Notes under the pieces: model-generated | Told to the model about the DNA's origin: nothing | Databases searched by the model: none | The model's input: only the letters and a program-made list of their open reading frames with translations | In this document: positions 1-9,450 of the stretch, piece after piece | How positions within the stretch are numbered: the stretch's first letter is position 1 | How the letters are laid out: every line of letters begins with the position of its first letter | Assembly: GCA_004151065.3 (NCBI GenBank) | Contig: NWUY0300009704.1 | Coordinates: 14,898 to 36,452 of the forward strand | Reading direction: 5' to 3' | Origin: Larix sibirica | Taxonomy: Eukaryota; Streptophyta; Pinopsida; Pinales; Pinaceae | Length of the DNA: 21,555 bases | Made by a program: the position numbers and the translations under genes

Positions 1-110
1 AATATTGTATTGTAAATGATGAAGATAATACATTCAGATAGAGAGAGGAGAAACTCTTAGTCGGACTAGTTTTCTTAGTTAAGCGTTTCCAAGTTAAATC
101 TCTATGTAGT

Positions 111-153
111 GTGTGCGCGCACACGCTTGTGTGTGTGTGTGTGTGTGTGTGTG
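111..153. repeat. Alternating purine-pyrimidine tract: CG/GT palindrome plus (TG)n
   Basis: A perfect 14-base palindrome, GTGTGCGCGCACAC (111-124), is followed by an uninterrupted TG run (128-153, about 13 units). Both are alternating purine-pyrimidine sequence, the composition known to favour left-handed DNA. The tract lies just upstream of a decayed integrase, so it is probably a microsatellite grown inside or beside an old retroelement. Confidence 0.9.
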
Positions 154-204
154 CCATTTGTTATTTCTTTTGTTTTAGATTTTGTTGGTATTGCATTTTT
201 TCAA

Positions 205-500
205 CAGGTTTATGGAATTCTTCATTGATTCCTCACTAAATGGGTGGGAGTCAAATCACTTCAGTCTACAAAAGAAGACAATGTAGCTAAACTTTGCACA
301 TTGAGATCTTCACTATATTTGTGGTTCCCCAGGGATTGTGATTGATCAAGGTCCTCAACTCACTTCAAAACTTATTGAAGGGTCGGTTGGGTTGTATAAA
401 ATTCTTCATCGAAATCCCACTCCATATCACTCATAGGCCATTGTTCAAGTAGAGGTCACTAATAGGGAACTTGAAAATATTTTTTACAAAAATAATGTAG
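205..500 (+). pseudogene. Ty3/gypsy retrotransposon integrase core, decayed
   Basis: Translated segments match the integrase catalytic core of plant Ty3/gypsy elements, which inserts element cDNA into the chromosome. They appear in family order. LTKWVGVK (from 232) follows an Asp codon near 225 in another frame, where the first catalytic Asp is expected. From 332 the frame reads IVIDQGPQLTSKLIE, holding the second Asp. PTPYHS then VQVEVTNRELENI (to about 482) match the helix carrying the catalytic Glu. Frame changes near 230 and 331 and a stop between PYHS and VQVEV (about 434) show it is dead. No protease, reverse transcriptase or gag is recognisable upstream in the window, so only the 3' part of the element is present. 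The family call is fairly secure; the exact clade is not. Confidence 0.75.
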
Positions 501-1284
501 ATTCATGAGAGAGAGATGAAAACCCCCTTGATATGTCATAATATAGGAGATTTTTGTAAAATCAAGTTGCATGTGAATTCTCCTCTACTAAATAAATACT
601 TTCATATCGTGAAAACCCCATTTTGGGTGCAGCAAGACGATGACTAACTTGAATACCAATTTCATGCACAAACACAAATTAAAGAACAAATGCTACTACC
701 ATTAGTAGTTTGTGTTTTGACATGTTTCACTAGTGTCTCTTCTTCTCACAAAATCCACCAACTCAATACTCAATGATATGGTAGTTCCTTATTTTTTTCA
801 ATGATTCCATATGTGTCTCAGCAATTTCCATGGTCATTTTCTTAATATTGATGCGCATGCTTCAACACCATCTTGCTATAGTGCCTTTTCATTTCCATTG
901 ATCATTCCAGTAGTTGTACAATTCGTTATGGGACTCCTACATAGTTCAACTAGCTCGCATGTCTCTATTCCTATTTTTATTTTTATAGACATGATCATCG
1001 CGGAGTTTATTTGTGTTCTAGTTGCTTCCATGGATGCCTATGTTGATATAATTATCTCTCTTCATTATGAAATGTCACAAATAAGTTAGGGATCTTTGTC
1101 ACATTTTTCCATGTACTTTTGTCTTCCATGTTTTTTTTTCAATTTTATGATTAGTATAGATCAATTAACTATATTCCCACTCTATCCTTAATGTATTGTC
1201 TTCCTTGCCTACCCTCCCACCCTTCTTCATCATTTTTTTCTTCCATTCTATTAGATGTGGACAACCACCTCCTTTAGTTGAGTT
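501..1284. other. Unannotated AT-rich stretch, probable 3' remainder of the gypsy element
   Basis: This should hold the integrase C-terminus and 3' untranslated part of the element, but I can recognise no domain. A 92-codon plus-strand ORF (811-1089) is rich in Ile, Phe, His and Ser with no motif, and looks like chance in AT-rich DNA. Confidence 0.3.
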
Positions 1285-1295
1285 GGGAGGGGGTG
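1285..1295 (+). other. Possible polypurine tract and LTR start
   Basis: GGGAGGGGG (1285-1293) is followed directly by TG at 1294, the arrangement of a polypurine tract next to a 3' LTR. It lies about 800 bp downstream of the integrase remnant on the same strand, a plausible distance. I cannot see a matching LTR copy or a clear LTR end, so this is a suggestion only. Confidence 0.3.
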
Positions 1296-2129
1296 TTATT
1301 GTCTCATCAACCAAGTATTTCATTGGTTGATGTCACCCGCGTTAACTACCATTTCACTAACATTCAATCAAATGTTGTCATGTCACGCCATCAGTTACGT
1401 GGTGTGGTTGGAATAAACTGACACAAATAATAAAGGATGTGAGGTGAAAATTATCAAATGAAGTTAATTACTAACAAATTGAGGGAATGATGGTGAATTC
1501 AATGGAGGTTTAGTGTGGTCCAATGCAAAGGATTTGTTCTCATGCCTAGTAACTTCACATCAATGATGATTTCACAACCAAAATTAGAGGGTTGTATGAT
1601 ACAAAGATGTGGGATGCCTACAAGTTTAAAAACGTATCAGAGGAGCCATTTATCATTGTAATTACACAATGGCACCGATAATTTCTAACATTACTTCTTG
1701 TCATAAGAAACAAATGTGAAGATAGTTATGGAACAATTATGGGAGGTGCATTGAATAAACGAGAGCCTACATATTTGCAATTGTCTTAGAATAATCCAAC
1801 AACATTATCGATATTTTGAGATGTTAAAGAAAGGAATTATTTAATGATATACAACACTATAAAGATTTTGTAGCCGTGGAGTTTGCTATAAATTTAAATA
1901 TAAATATTTATATGGTGAAGGGCATGGAATTCAAGGTCATTGAAGAATCTATATCTCATGTTATAGGGATCGCACTGGGACATACATTATTTTTAACTAA
2001 TACAAAATGACATGATGCCCATAAAGATTTCTTGTGAGTTAGAGAGACAATGGAAGAAAAGGGTAAAGGAGTTAAATTACCTACCTTACCAACACTTTGG
2101 GATGAGGTAACTTTGAACACATCATGAGG
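1296..2129. other. AT-rich stretch with no recognisable gene
   Basis: Short open stretches in several frames, but no domain, RNA gene or tandem repeat that I can identify. If the tract at 1285 is a real polypurine tract, the first few hundred bases would be LTR. Confidence 0.3.
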
Positions 2130-3650
2130 TACATCACCTACGAAGGCAAGCAAAATCTAGTTCTCGCCTATCTCTTTAAACCTCTTGTGCATTTACAAAA
2201 TGATAAAACCTCGAACATTCTTTATTATTTGTTTCATGGCTAATCAAGTTGAGACTAGGAAAATTGGTGCCCTTTCCCACCATGGGCTAATTAAATTAAT
2301 GGTGAATGGTTCCCCACCACATCTATATCTAATGGTGACATGGGAGACATTTGTGGGAATGAAGGAAGAAGAGGTTGATATGCCTCGTTAAGGAGGGGTT
2401 GCAAGGACTCCATGAGAGGAAAGGGAATAAAATTTGATGGAAGAGGAAGCTTTGGCTTCAACTAGCCAAACTTCATGGTACGCCAAGTGGGGATAAACCT
2501 AGGAAACCATGATGCATGGAGGATATCAAGGATAAAGTAGACTGTATTGACGATACGGGGCCCTCTTCTGGAACTATTGAAGAGACTCCTATCTTGATCG
2601 ATGAATTCTCAAAACATGGATATAATGAGTAATGTTTATAATTTCTCACACTTATCGTAGAAGAAGAAAGCATGGATCTGAGACTTGTTGTGGAGTTGTT
2701 TTCCTTTGCTAGGCCACACTCACAATGATCAAGAAGGACATGAATTTATATTGTACACTCTTAAGAGTGAAAGGATCACCAAGTTTTCCATTGCTACTAA
2801 ATACAATGAATAATCGATGGGACACATTTAGTTAGCAAAGGTAAAGCTGGTGAATGAAGAAGTGTCATGGATTCCTATGGATGAGGAGTAATTACAATGA
2901 AGGCAAATAACCATCTAATCTCTACATTGAGATAAAAATAGTTATTTCATTCATCAATAGATTTTATCAAGAAACTTAAGACAAATTTAGACATGGAGAT
3001 GCAAAAACAAAAGGAGGAGTTGGAAGAGAAATATGTAGAAATGAACATACTAAAATAATCAAATGATAAATTCATATAGCATGTAGTTGGAATGTTTTTC
3101 TACATATCACCTACTAGGATGTATGCTCTATATTTGAAAGAATAATGGTACACACTATTGTTGGAGGATATTGCTTCTCATTTACCAATGGATGTTAGTT
3201 GTTCTCTTGATTTATGCAAAACCTATGCCAATAAAAATTCAAAAAGACAAAACCTATTGTGTGAATTTTACTTGCACAACTACTCAGTGCCTCAATTCAC
3301 TAGATGGTCACTGAGTCCCTATTTGGGGGATGTACAGTTAAATTTTTTTATTCCATACCTATAGAATGAGGAGAGAAGGTTCAAAGAAATGGAGAGGTAT
3401 TGAGGTGAGCAACTTACTGTTAAACTGATGGTCAGGTCAGAGGATCATAGGCCAGACAAAGTATAGATTATCCTTGTCCAAATGGTTGTAAACCATGACC
3501 TCTTGCTTTTGATGGAGAAACAACAAAAGGAAGCACTATAACAATACAACACCAACATTAAGACACTACCGACCATAGTGCCACAGTGCTTGTAGAAGAG
3601 ATGGGATGAACTACCACATGAACTGAAGAGGTTAGAGTCCAATTACTTTT
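2130..3650 (+). pseudogene. Unrecognised coding-like remnant, probably retroelement-derived
   Basis: Several plus-strand fragments look like decayed protein rather than noise. 2130-2240 is open and reads TYEGKQNLVLAYLFKPLVHL and onward. It continues after a frame change with RKIGALSHHGLIKLM (about 2250-2305). An acidic block, ETPILIDEFSKHG, lies near 2580-2625. A charged, coiled-coil-like block, MQKQKEELEEKYVEMN, lies near 2999-3046. A longer open piece follows at 3158-3364. Stops and frame changes separate them. I do not recognise the family. The order (globular part, acidic linker, coiled coil, second globular part) could be the gag-like or accessory protein of a plant retroelement, but that is inference. 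Confidence 0.3.
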
Positions 3651-4703
3651 TGAGTATTTGGACAACCTTACATAGAGCGCCATTATGTGTGATGATTGTT
3701 GGGAGGATAGGATTTAATAGGTTGGGGATTTGTGCTTTATTTTGTACCTCATTACGGACTAAAGAGAGTTAGGTGAAGTTGATGATGCTAAAGAAAGAGA
3801 AATAAATGGGGAAATAGTATAATACAAAAAGAGATGGGCAAACTCACTTTATAACCTATGACTTTAGAAAAAAATAAATGGAGAGGAGAAACCAACAACT
3901 TAAGTTGTCACAAAGGAAATGAGAAAGCTTATTTTATATAGTTCGTCATAGGGCATTGTTTGGAAGGCAATCGAGCTTTTGTACTTTTCTTGCATATGGA
4001 CACACAATCCTCTAGTTGGGGGGTACGATGATGCCTATAATTATCTCTTTTTGCTCATTGGTTTTCTCTTGATTTACCCACTTTAAACCCAAACGATTCC
4101 ACTTTTTAAACTATATCCAATACTAATATATCATAATTATAGTCATGCCAACTTATCTAGTTATTCCATGTGAATTGATGTGTTTTGGTAGATTTATAAG
4201 GAACAATGACAAAATATTTGGTTTACAAGGGTTATATAGTTTGAATGTGTTAAGAAATTATGTTGTAATATGGGTTACCAATGTTTATCATTGCTTTTAT
4301 GAGAACTTATGCTTCCTATGTAAGTCTTCCTTGTGATTGCTACATAATTACCTTTACATAGTTATTAGGAAGAATAGTTAAAAACTTGGTATATTAATGT
4401 TCACTTTAAATTAGTTAAGGTTGTGGAGTTCTCTCAAACTATGTATCCCGAGAAATAAGGAATGGACCAAGTCAGAATCCATCATTCAACGCCACAAACT
4501 TTACAAAACACCAAAAGAACATGATTAGTAGGAGCAATCGAGAAACACAAGGGTAATGGAGCTTAAGGATCAACTAACCAACAACTGCTTGGCACTTCTT
4601 GAACTCAGTTGAAGACAAATCATGGATTTTGAGGGGAAATCATTTGAAATATTTCGTGAAATTCCTCGAGACCCATTATAAGGAATCCAAGAACTCCCCG
4701 TTA
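3651..4703. other. Old intergenic sequence
   Basis: No gene seen. A purine-rich G run occurs at about 4017-4023, and a weakly coding-like plus-strand stretch around 4550-4690 has no family match. ORFs of 60-70 codons here show no motif and are likely chance. Confidence 0.3.
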
Positions 4704-4737
4704 AATATGTATATATATATGTATGTATATATATATT
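4704..4737. repeat. (TA)n/(TGTA)n microsatellite
   Basis: An interrupted TA run with GTATG and GTATGTA interruptions. Simple repeat with no other feature attached. Confidence 0.85.
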
Positions 4738-5850
4738 GGTAGCTTGATGGAGATGGCTAGTTAATGAATTAATTTTGGTTTCAGATTTCAAGCTTGCATA
4801 GCAAGAGTATCACCGTAGTTCAATTTTTATAGTTAATGACATAAACTTTCCCAATAGATTTTTATTTGGGGTTTTTAATGTAGGGATTCATTAACCTTAT
4901 TTGGGCAATTTCCTACTTAAGGGGGTGAAATGATGAATGTACATATTATACATACATTTCCATGGTTGCATTTTACAACATTGTGATTTATGACCTTGTT
5001 TACTTTTGGTAGCATTTTATTTCCTTCGTGTTATGTTATTTTCACATCATTAATCATGGCACTATTTAGTTTCAAGAATTGTTGAATTAATAGTTAGGGT
5101 TTTAATTTGTTGTTTCTTTGAATGGTTTGCAATATAATAGGTCTTTAAACCAGTGTGCAATGAACAATTATGTCGGTCTTATTGGTATTTCCTTCAAATA
5201 GTTGCATCTTAGATTACACAACATTCAATTAATGAGTTAACTTAAACACATCGCAGTAGCCAAACAACTCGTAGTTGCATATAAAATGCACAACACCTCA
5301 AAACTAACGTGTGAGGATTGATAAAATTAAGTTTTACATAGGATTCACCAACATCTATATTGTTGTAAGTTTTTGGCCCATCAAATTTCATGAAGTGGTG
5401 CATGTAAATGGATAGGCCACCCTGAGAATGGTGATCCATACCATGCTTTAGTGCGCTGACTATCATAATGAATATATATGCCAACAATTTTCAAATGCTC
5501 ATTGTTCTTAGTATGGTATTAAGCATCACATATAGTGTGGTCTATAAATGCATCACACACTAGTGCACAAAAAAACCACAAGCCTCACTAATGACATTTT
5601 TTTTCAAAAAATTGATAAAAGAAACAATTTACCTATTGAAATCGAAAAGTAAAATTGTGAAAATGTAAATCAAGCTATAACAAAGGAATCCCCTAGTCTT
5701 ATCTCCATTGTGGAGCCATGGATGCCATGAAAATCACAAACTAAATCCATGGCGTTTTGGAAAATGTAGAAATGAAATGAAATATGTTGTGGATGAAGAT
5801 CGCTGACGAAATCCAATAATTCAAAAGTAGGAATTATTGGTGGATGGTAA
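4738..5850. other. AT-rich stretch, possible second polypurine tract at 4919-4927
   Basis: AAGGGGG then TGAAATGATG (4919-4935) again has the form of a polypurine tract followed by an LTR start, but no LTR pair is visible. An 81-codon minus-strand ORF (5487-5242) contains MDHHSQGGLSIYMHHFMKF and similar sequence. I do not recognise it and cannot claim it is a gene. Confidence 0.25.
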
Positions 5851-5881
5851 AAATGAGAAATTGATTTGGTAACTCTACCAT

Positions 5882-6500
5882 GATGTGCCTTGTGTCACAA
5901 TGCACTCATGTAGTTATTGGTTTAGTATGAAACACAAAGCAATTTTTTTTAATAATATGTTTTACAAAAATTTCAGTCTGGTTTAGTATTTTTTTATTTA
6001 ACCCAACAACAATATACATTGATGCATATGTATATAGGTGCATTGAAGAGGTTATAGGTTTAGTGTTCACCATAAAATTTTTTTTTTTAAACACCCCCTT
6101 TTTTATAGGTAAATTACCTCATGGCAAACCCCCAAACACTTCCCCTCATTTCGAAGATAATACTTTGGGTAGACCTAGATTCCTCAAGGCATAAGGCAAT
6201 TTCAACAATAGGACTTGAAGCCACTACAACAATATACTAATTAAAAGTTCAACATGTTACTTTCAAGAATAGAACTTGGATGGGGAGGACAACACTCAAT
6301 CCCACAACCACTCGGGCTAGACCCAATTGACAAAAAAACACCTTGTTTAATTAAAGTGTAGTTTGGTAGACATTTTTTGTTTAATCCTATAATGGTGCAC
6401 CTTGTGTCCATGTACAATGGTGCATATGTATGGAGGCACAATGATTATAAGTTTAGTGTGCAACGTAAAGCAACCTTTTGTTTTACATAAATGAGTAAAT
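5882..6500. repeat. Degenerate tandem repeat, about 140-150 bp unit, interrupted by a SINE
   Basis: Three diverged units can be aligned by eye using the GGTTTAGT-type anchor at 5919, 6057 and 6450. Each anchor is followed by a CA/AAG stretch, a T-rich run, a GTTTA block and a second T-run with TTTAA-CC. Each is preceded by a GATGCATATG or GTGCATATG block. The first spacing is 138 bp. The second is 393 bp and falls to about 150 bp once the SINE insert (about 6099-6338) is removed. Small ORFs in this array are repeat shadows. Confidence 0.6.
6099..6331 (-). mobile_element. tRNA-derived SINE, minus strand
   Basis: On the minus strand TAGCCCGAGTGG (6319-6308) fits a tRNA-type A box. AGTTCTATTCT (6276-6266) fits a decayed B box 43 bases downstream, close to the normal tRNA spacing of about 44. 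The sequence between them resembles a tRNA-like SINE head. The element ends in a short A run (T run 6099-6104 on the plus strand). Flanking AAACACC copies (6089-6095 and 6336-6342) look like the target-site duplication. The interrupted tandem repeat supplies an empty-site alignment that fits the same boundaries. The tRNA part is too degraded to fold as a tRNA gene, so SINE is the better call. Confidence 0.65.
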
Positions 6501-6953
6501 ATATTTTGTATTAAATTGACTGAGGAAATCCTTAACAACCCAAGTTTTACAATTGCATCAAAAACAAAATCTCTTCCCCATGGACAATAGATCCTTCCAA
6601 ATTTCCTTTATCATAATAGGTCCACATTACATACAAAGACTTCAATATTTTTATTAAACTGTATTAACTTATAAAATACCATAATATTATTATGCAAGTG
6701 AAAAACATAAAAACATGATAGATTTAAGTGAAGACATGGCCGTTGTGGCCTTCATCTATCAATTGTTTAGTTTGTGCCTATGCCTAGGAGCTTGGTCCTT
6801 CATTTTTCCCACTGGTAGTTTGTTGAACTACCACCTCTTCCTTTTCTCTCGAACCCACACATTGTGCGGCATGAGACTAATTTCCTTGAGTAAAACCTTA
6901 TATCATATTGAAGTGCACTTTAGATTCATTGATGAGCTACTCCATTTTGTCCC
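6501..6953. other. AT-rich stretch, nothing recognised
   Basis: Apart from the tail of the tandem repeat (to about 6530) no repeat or gene is visible. The 80-codon ORF at 6715-6957 has no motif. Confidence 0.3.
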
Positions 6954-7379
6954 CTAATCTTTGACTTTGGACTCAAGCACCTCTTGATTACTGTCTCGTT
7001 GTTCCATATGGGAATTGTTGTGATTCATAAATTGTTTCATAACTTCCATATGGGATTTCATCCTTCTTAACATCCTCTTGATATGCCTAATCTCATTGAG
7101 AGATTCGCCAGCGGCCATATCCTGGTTTAATGGATCATCCATCCTTTTTTTAGCCCTCCACGGGATGGAAAAACTATTCCCTAACCCAACTAAAACAGAG
7201 CAATTCATGGAAAATGAATGAAGAGAGTATGAGATGCTCAGTCTACTCCCCTCCAACTTAAGTTTAAGCAAAGACCTAAAACTAAGAATTGGAAACATCA
7301 ACGGATTTGGAAACTGAGAGTCAACATTTTGAAACTTACCACATCCAATAGCTTGTCGAAATTTACTAGACCAAATCAC
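6954..7379 (-). CDS. Unrecognised 141-codon ORF with a charged C-terminal helix region
   Basis: This is one of the longer clean frames outside the LINEs. The C-terminal third, from about MDDPLNQDMAAGES through IRHIKRMLRRMKSHMEVMKQ, is charged, Met-rich and likely helical or coiled-coil. The N-terminal part is Ser/Phe/Leu-rich with no motif. Upstream on the same strand (7583-7380) are two overlapping short frames, also unrecognised. A gag-like or leader remnant of a retroelement is possible, and so is chance. I see no promoter or conserved domain. Confidence 0.25.
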   Translation of the reverse strand: MIWSSKFRQAIGCGKFQNVDSQFPNPLMFPILSFRSLLKLKLEGSRLSISYSLHSFSMNCSVLVGLGNSFSIPWRAKKRMDDPLNQDMAAGESLNEIRHIKRMLRRMKSHMEVMKQFMNHNNSHMEQRDSNQEVLESKVKD

Positions 7380-7707
7380 AATATCCTATGCTCTATTGTC
7401 TTCAATGTCCACATCCCAACCCAAAGCATCCAATGATATCCCACTCGTGCAACCGTTTCCAACATAGACAACCTTAATAAAAAAATCGATAACGGAGGAA
7501 GATAAGGAGCAAAGGAGCCAAGGGAAAGCGAGAGAGAAAGGGTTTCCTTGCTGGAGTTGAATTTGACATGACTCATTACACAATGCTTGGTACTTAACTG
7601 CTATTTGGAAGGCATGCTTAGCTTGCCTCCAAGAGTTAAGTAATACAATTTTTTTTTAAATAGCCTATAATTTCATACTTGACCTCCATTATTTGAGGCA
7701 TCCATCT

Positions 7708-8125
7708 TCATTCCAGAGGGCCATTATTATGCACCATGACTTCTCTGTCAAGCTTGATTGCCTCATTTGCTAAATGGTCCACAATACTATTGTTGTGCCT
7801 CCTTATATTCAATTTTTTTACTTCATTTACACCTTAAAGGTTCCAAGATATTATGTCGTAGATCTTGCCCTAAACAATTTCCTATTTTGCAGCTTAATGA
7901 CATGAAGAGAGTCTCCAAATATTAGAACATGTTGCAAATAGAGGCCTTTCACAAATTCATATACCAAGAACAAAGCATACACTTCCACTGGGTTATTGGT
8001 CATTACATATAATCCCCAATAAAAATTTAGTTCTTCTTTTCCATCGAGGCCAAAAAGAACCCTCCCCCACACCTATCACCACAAGGTTTCCATTGGAAGC
8101 TCCATTGAAAAATAATTTGTAAGCT
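7708..8125 (-). pseudogene. LINE D ORF2: RNase H domain, decayed
   Basis: RNase H would remove the RNA strand of the RNA-DNA hybrid during insertion. FFNGASNGN (about 8112-8086) is the first strand of the fold, but the catalytic Asp of the usual FDGAS is Asn here (codon 8106-8104). TNNPVEVYAL carries the Glu (codon 7985-7983), and IFGDSLHVIK carries the second Asp (codon 7913-7911). After a frame change, VDHLANEAIKLDRE (near 7780-7740) matches the C-terminal block with the last Asp. The stop is at 7710-7708. A frameshift near 8070 splits the domain. Confidence 0.75.
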
Positions 8126-9450
8126 TGTTGAAGAATTAAGAGACAATTTTGGAATTCCTCCTTCTTAAGTTCCATTCGCCAAAGAGGATGAACGAGAAAG
8201 AGGGAAAACCTGGATTGGAGGGCACTCCATGATAGAAAATCTCTCACCCAATCTCTTTCCCTAGTTGAGAGAGGTTCATGTTAAAGGCCTTTGACTCCTT
8301 TGCACACGATTGCTTCTAAATCAATAGGTTTTCCCCTTATATATTATAATAGTAGGCAAGAGTTTAGAATTGAAGATAGCTTTGTTTCTTGCCATCCAAA
8401 TTTAGCTTGAAACCACTTCATATTTTAAGGATCTGGGGGAGAAAGACTTCCAATGATGAAAAAAATCACTCCAATGGGAAAGCAATATAATTTCACTTTC
8501 CAGTTCAAAAAAAAATACCTTCCATACTTCTTTGGCATACCCACTTCAAAAATATATGCTTCACTTGTCCTCCTCACTTTGTTACATAACACATCTCGAA
8601 GGCCCTTAAATTTGCCTTCTCCTTAAGTTTTTTGCTATAAGGATTCTGCCATGCGCTAAGACCCAACATAACAAATTGATTTTAGGTAATCCATTAGCAT
8701 GCCATATTTCCCGTCATATAGGAGAGGAGCATGAAAGAGAAAGGATTTGAAGAAGGGAGCAGTATATCTCTCTAATAGAGTAAAGTCCAAAAGCCCTCCA
8801 TCCTCTTCTATATTTTGCATCGAGACATGAAGGGGTCGCTCCCTAAAGTAGAGTTAGCATCATGTCTAGAGGGTATTTCAACTATTATGGGATATTTAGT
8901 TGTTTCCAATTGTGTCACCTCCCATCACCATCCCATTCAGATATATCGTACAAGGATCTGAAAACATTTGTGCCCATCCAATTTTTAAGATCCATTGGCC
9001 CAGATTTTAGCTATAGAGGGGGTCGTCAAAGAATTTTGTCCTGCCAAAGGTTGATTTTTGTTCCATTTCCTAGAATCCAATACAAACCTTATTGAAATGA
9101 GTTCCCTTGTGCTTTACACAATTTCCAAATGCTTGATCTCGTTCCTTCCCAATAACAATGATATAAACATCGTAATCTTGTTCCTTGAAAGTATTTCTTC
9201 TTGAGCATTTCCTTCCACCATTCAATTTTTCCCAAGATCATTCTCCATATGATTTTGGCACCAACAACTAAGTTCACTTGCATGGACTCTCTTATACCCA
9301 CCCCTCCATGCAAAATTGGAGCTTTAACAATGTTCTAATTTAAAAGATGGAATTTCCTTTGATTAGACTTTACTCTTTGCCATAAAAAACCTTTAGGTAT
9401 CCTTGCTAATACTGGACATGATATAGGAGGAAATATGGACCACGGATGAA
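8126..9450 (-). pseudogene. LINE D ORF2: reverse-transcriptase C-terminal part and zinc segment
   Basis: LARIPKGFLW and KFHLLN (about 9420-9340) match the region just after the reverse transcriptase palm. The frame then reads LHGGVGIRESMQVNLVVGAK (from about 9316), WWKEMLKKKYF and SSIWKLCKA, all standard landmarks of plant LINE ORF2. Another frame near 9060-9010 gives LGNGTKINLWQDKIL followed by a stop, the usual glycine/tryptophan block. Further on, IWMARNKAIF (around 8400) marks the segment before RNase H. The zinc motif is damaged: one region reads CYVTK, a stop, then GGQVKHIFLKW. Several frameshifts and stops make it non-functional. Confidence 0.75.

Larger units (their letters stand above)
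7649..9450 (-). mobile_element. L1-type LINE copy D, 5'-truncated 3' half
   Basis: Read on the minus strand from 9450 to 7649, the segment follows LINE ORF2 order from the end of the reverse transcriptase through the zinc-binding segment to RNase H, then a stop at 7708, a short 3' UTR and a poly(A) run (T run 7649-7657 on the plus strand). The poly(A) end and the missing upstream two thirds fit 5' truncation during target-primed reverse transcription. Its truncated end abuts the 5' end of plus-strand LINE A1. Confidence 0.8.

Noticed and set aside
811-1089. 92-codon plus-strand ORF as a gene
   Set aside because: No motif, hydrophobic and low-complexity composition, and AT-rich surroundings make chance likely.
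5242-5487. 81-codon minus-strand ORF as a gene
   Set aside because: No recognisable domain or supporting context. It was kept only as a note in the stretch description.
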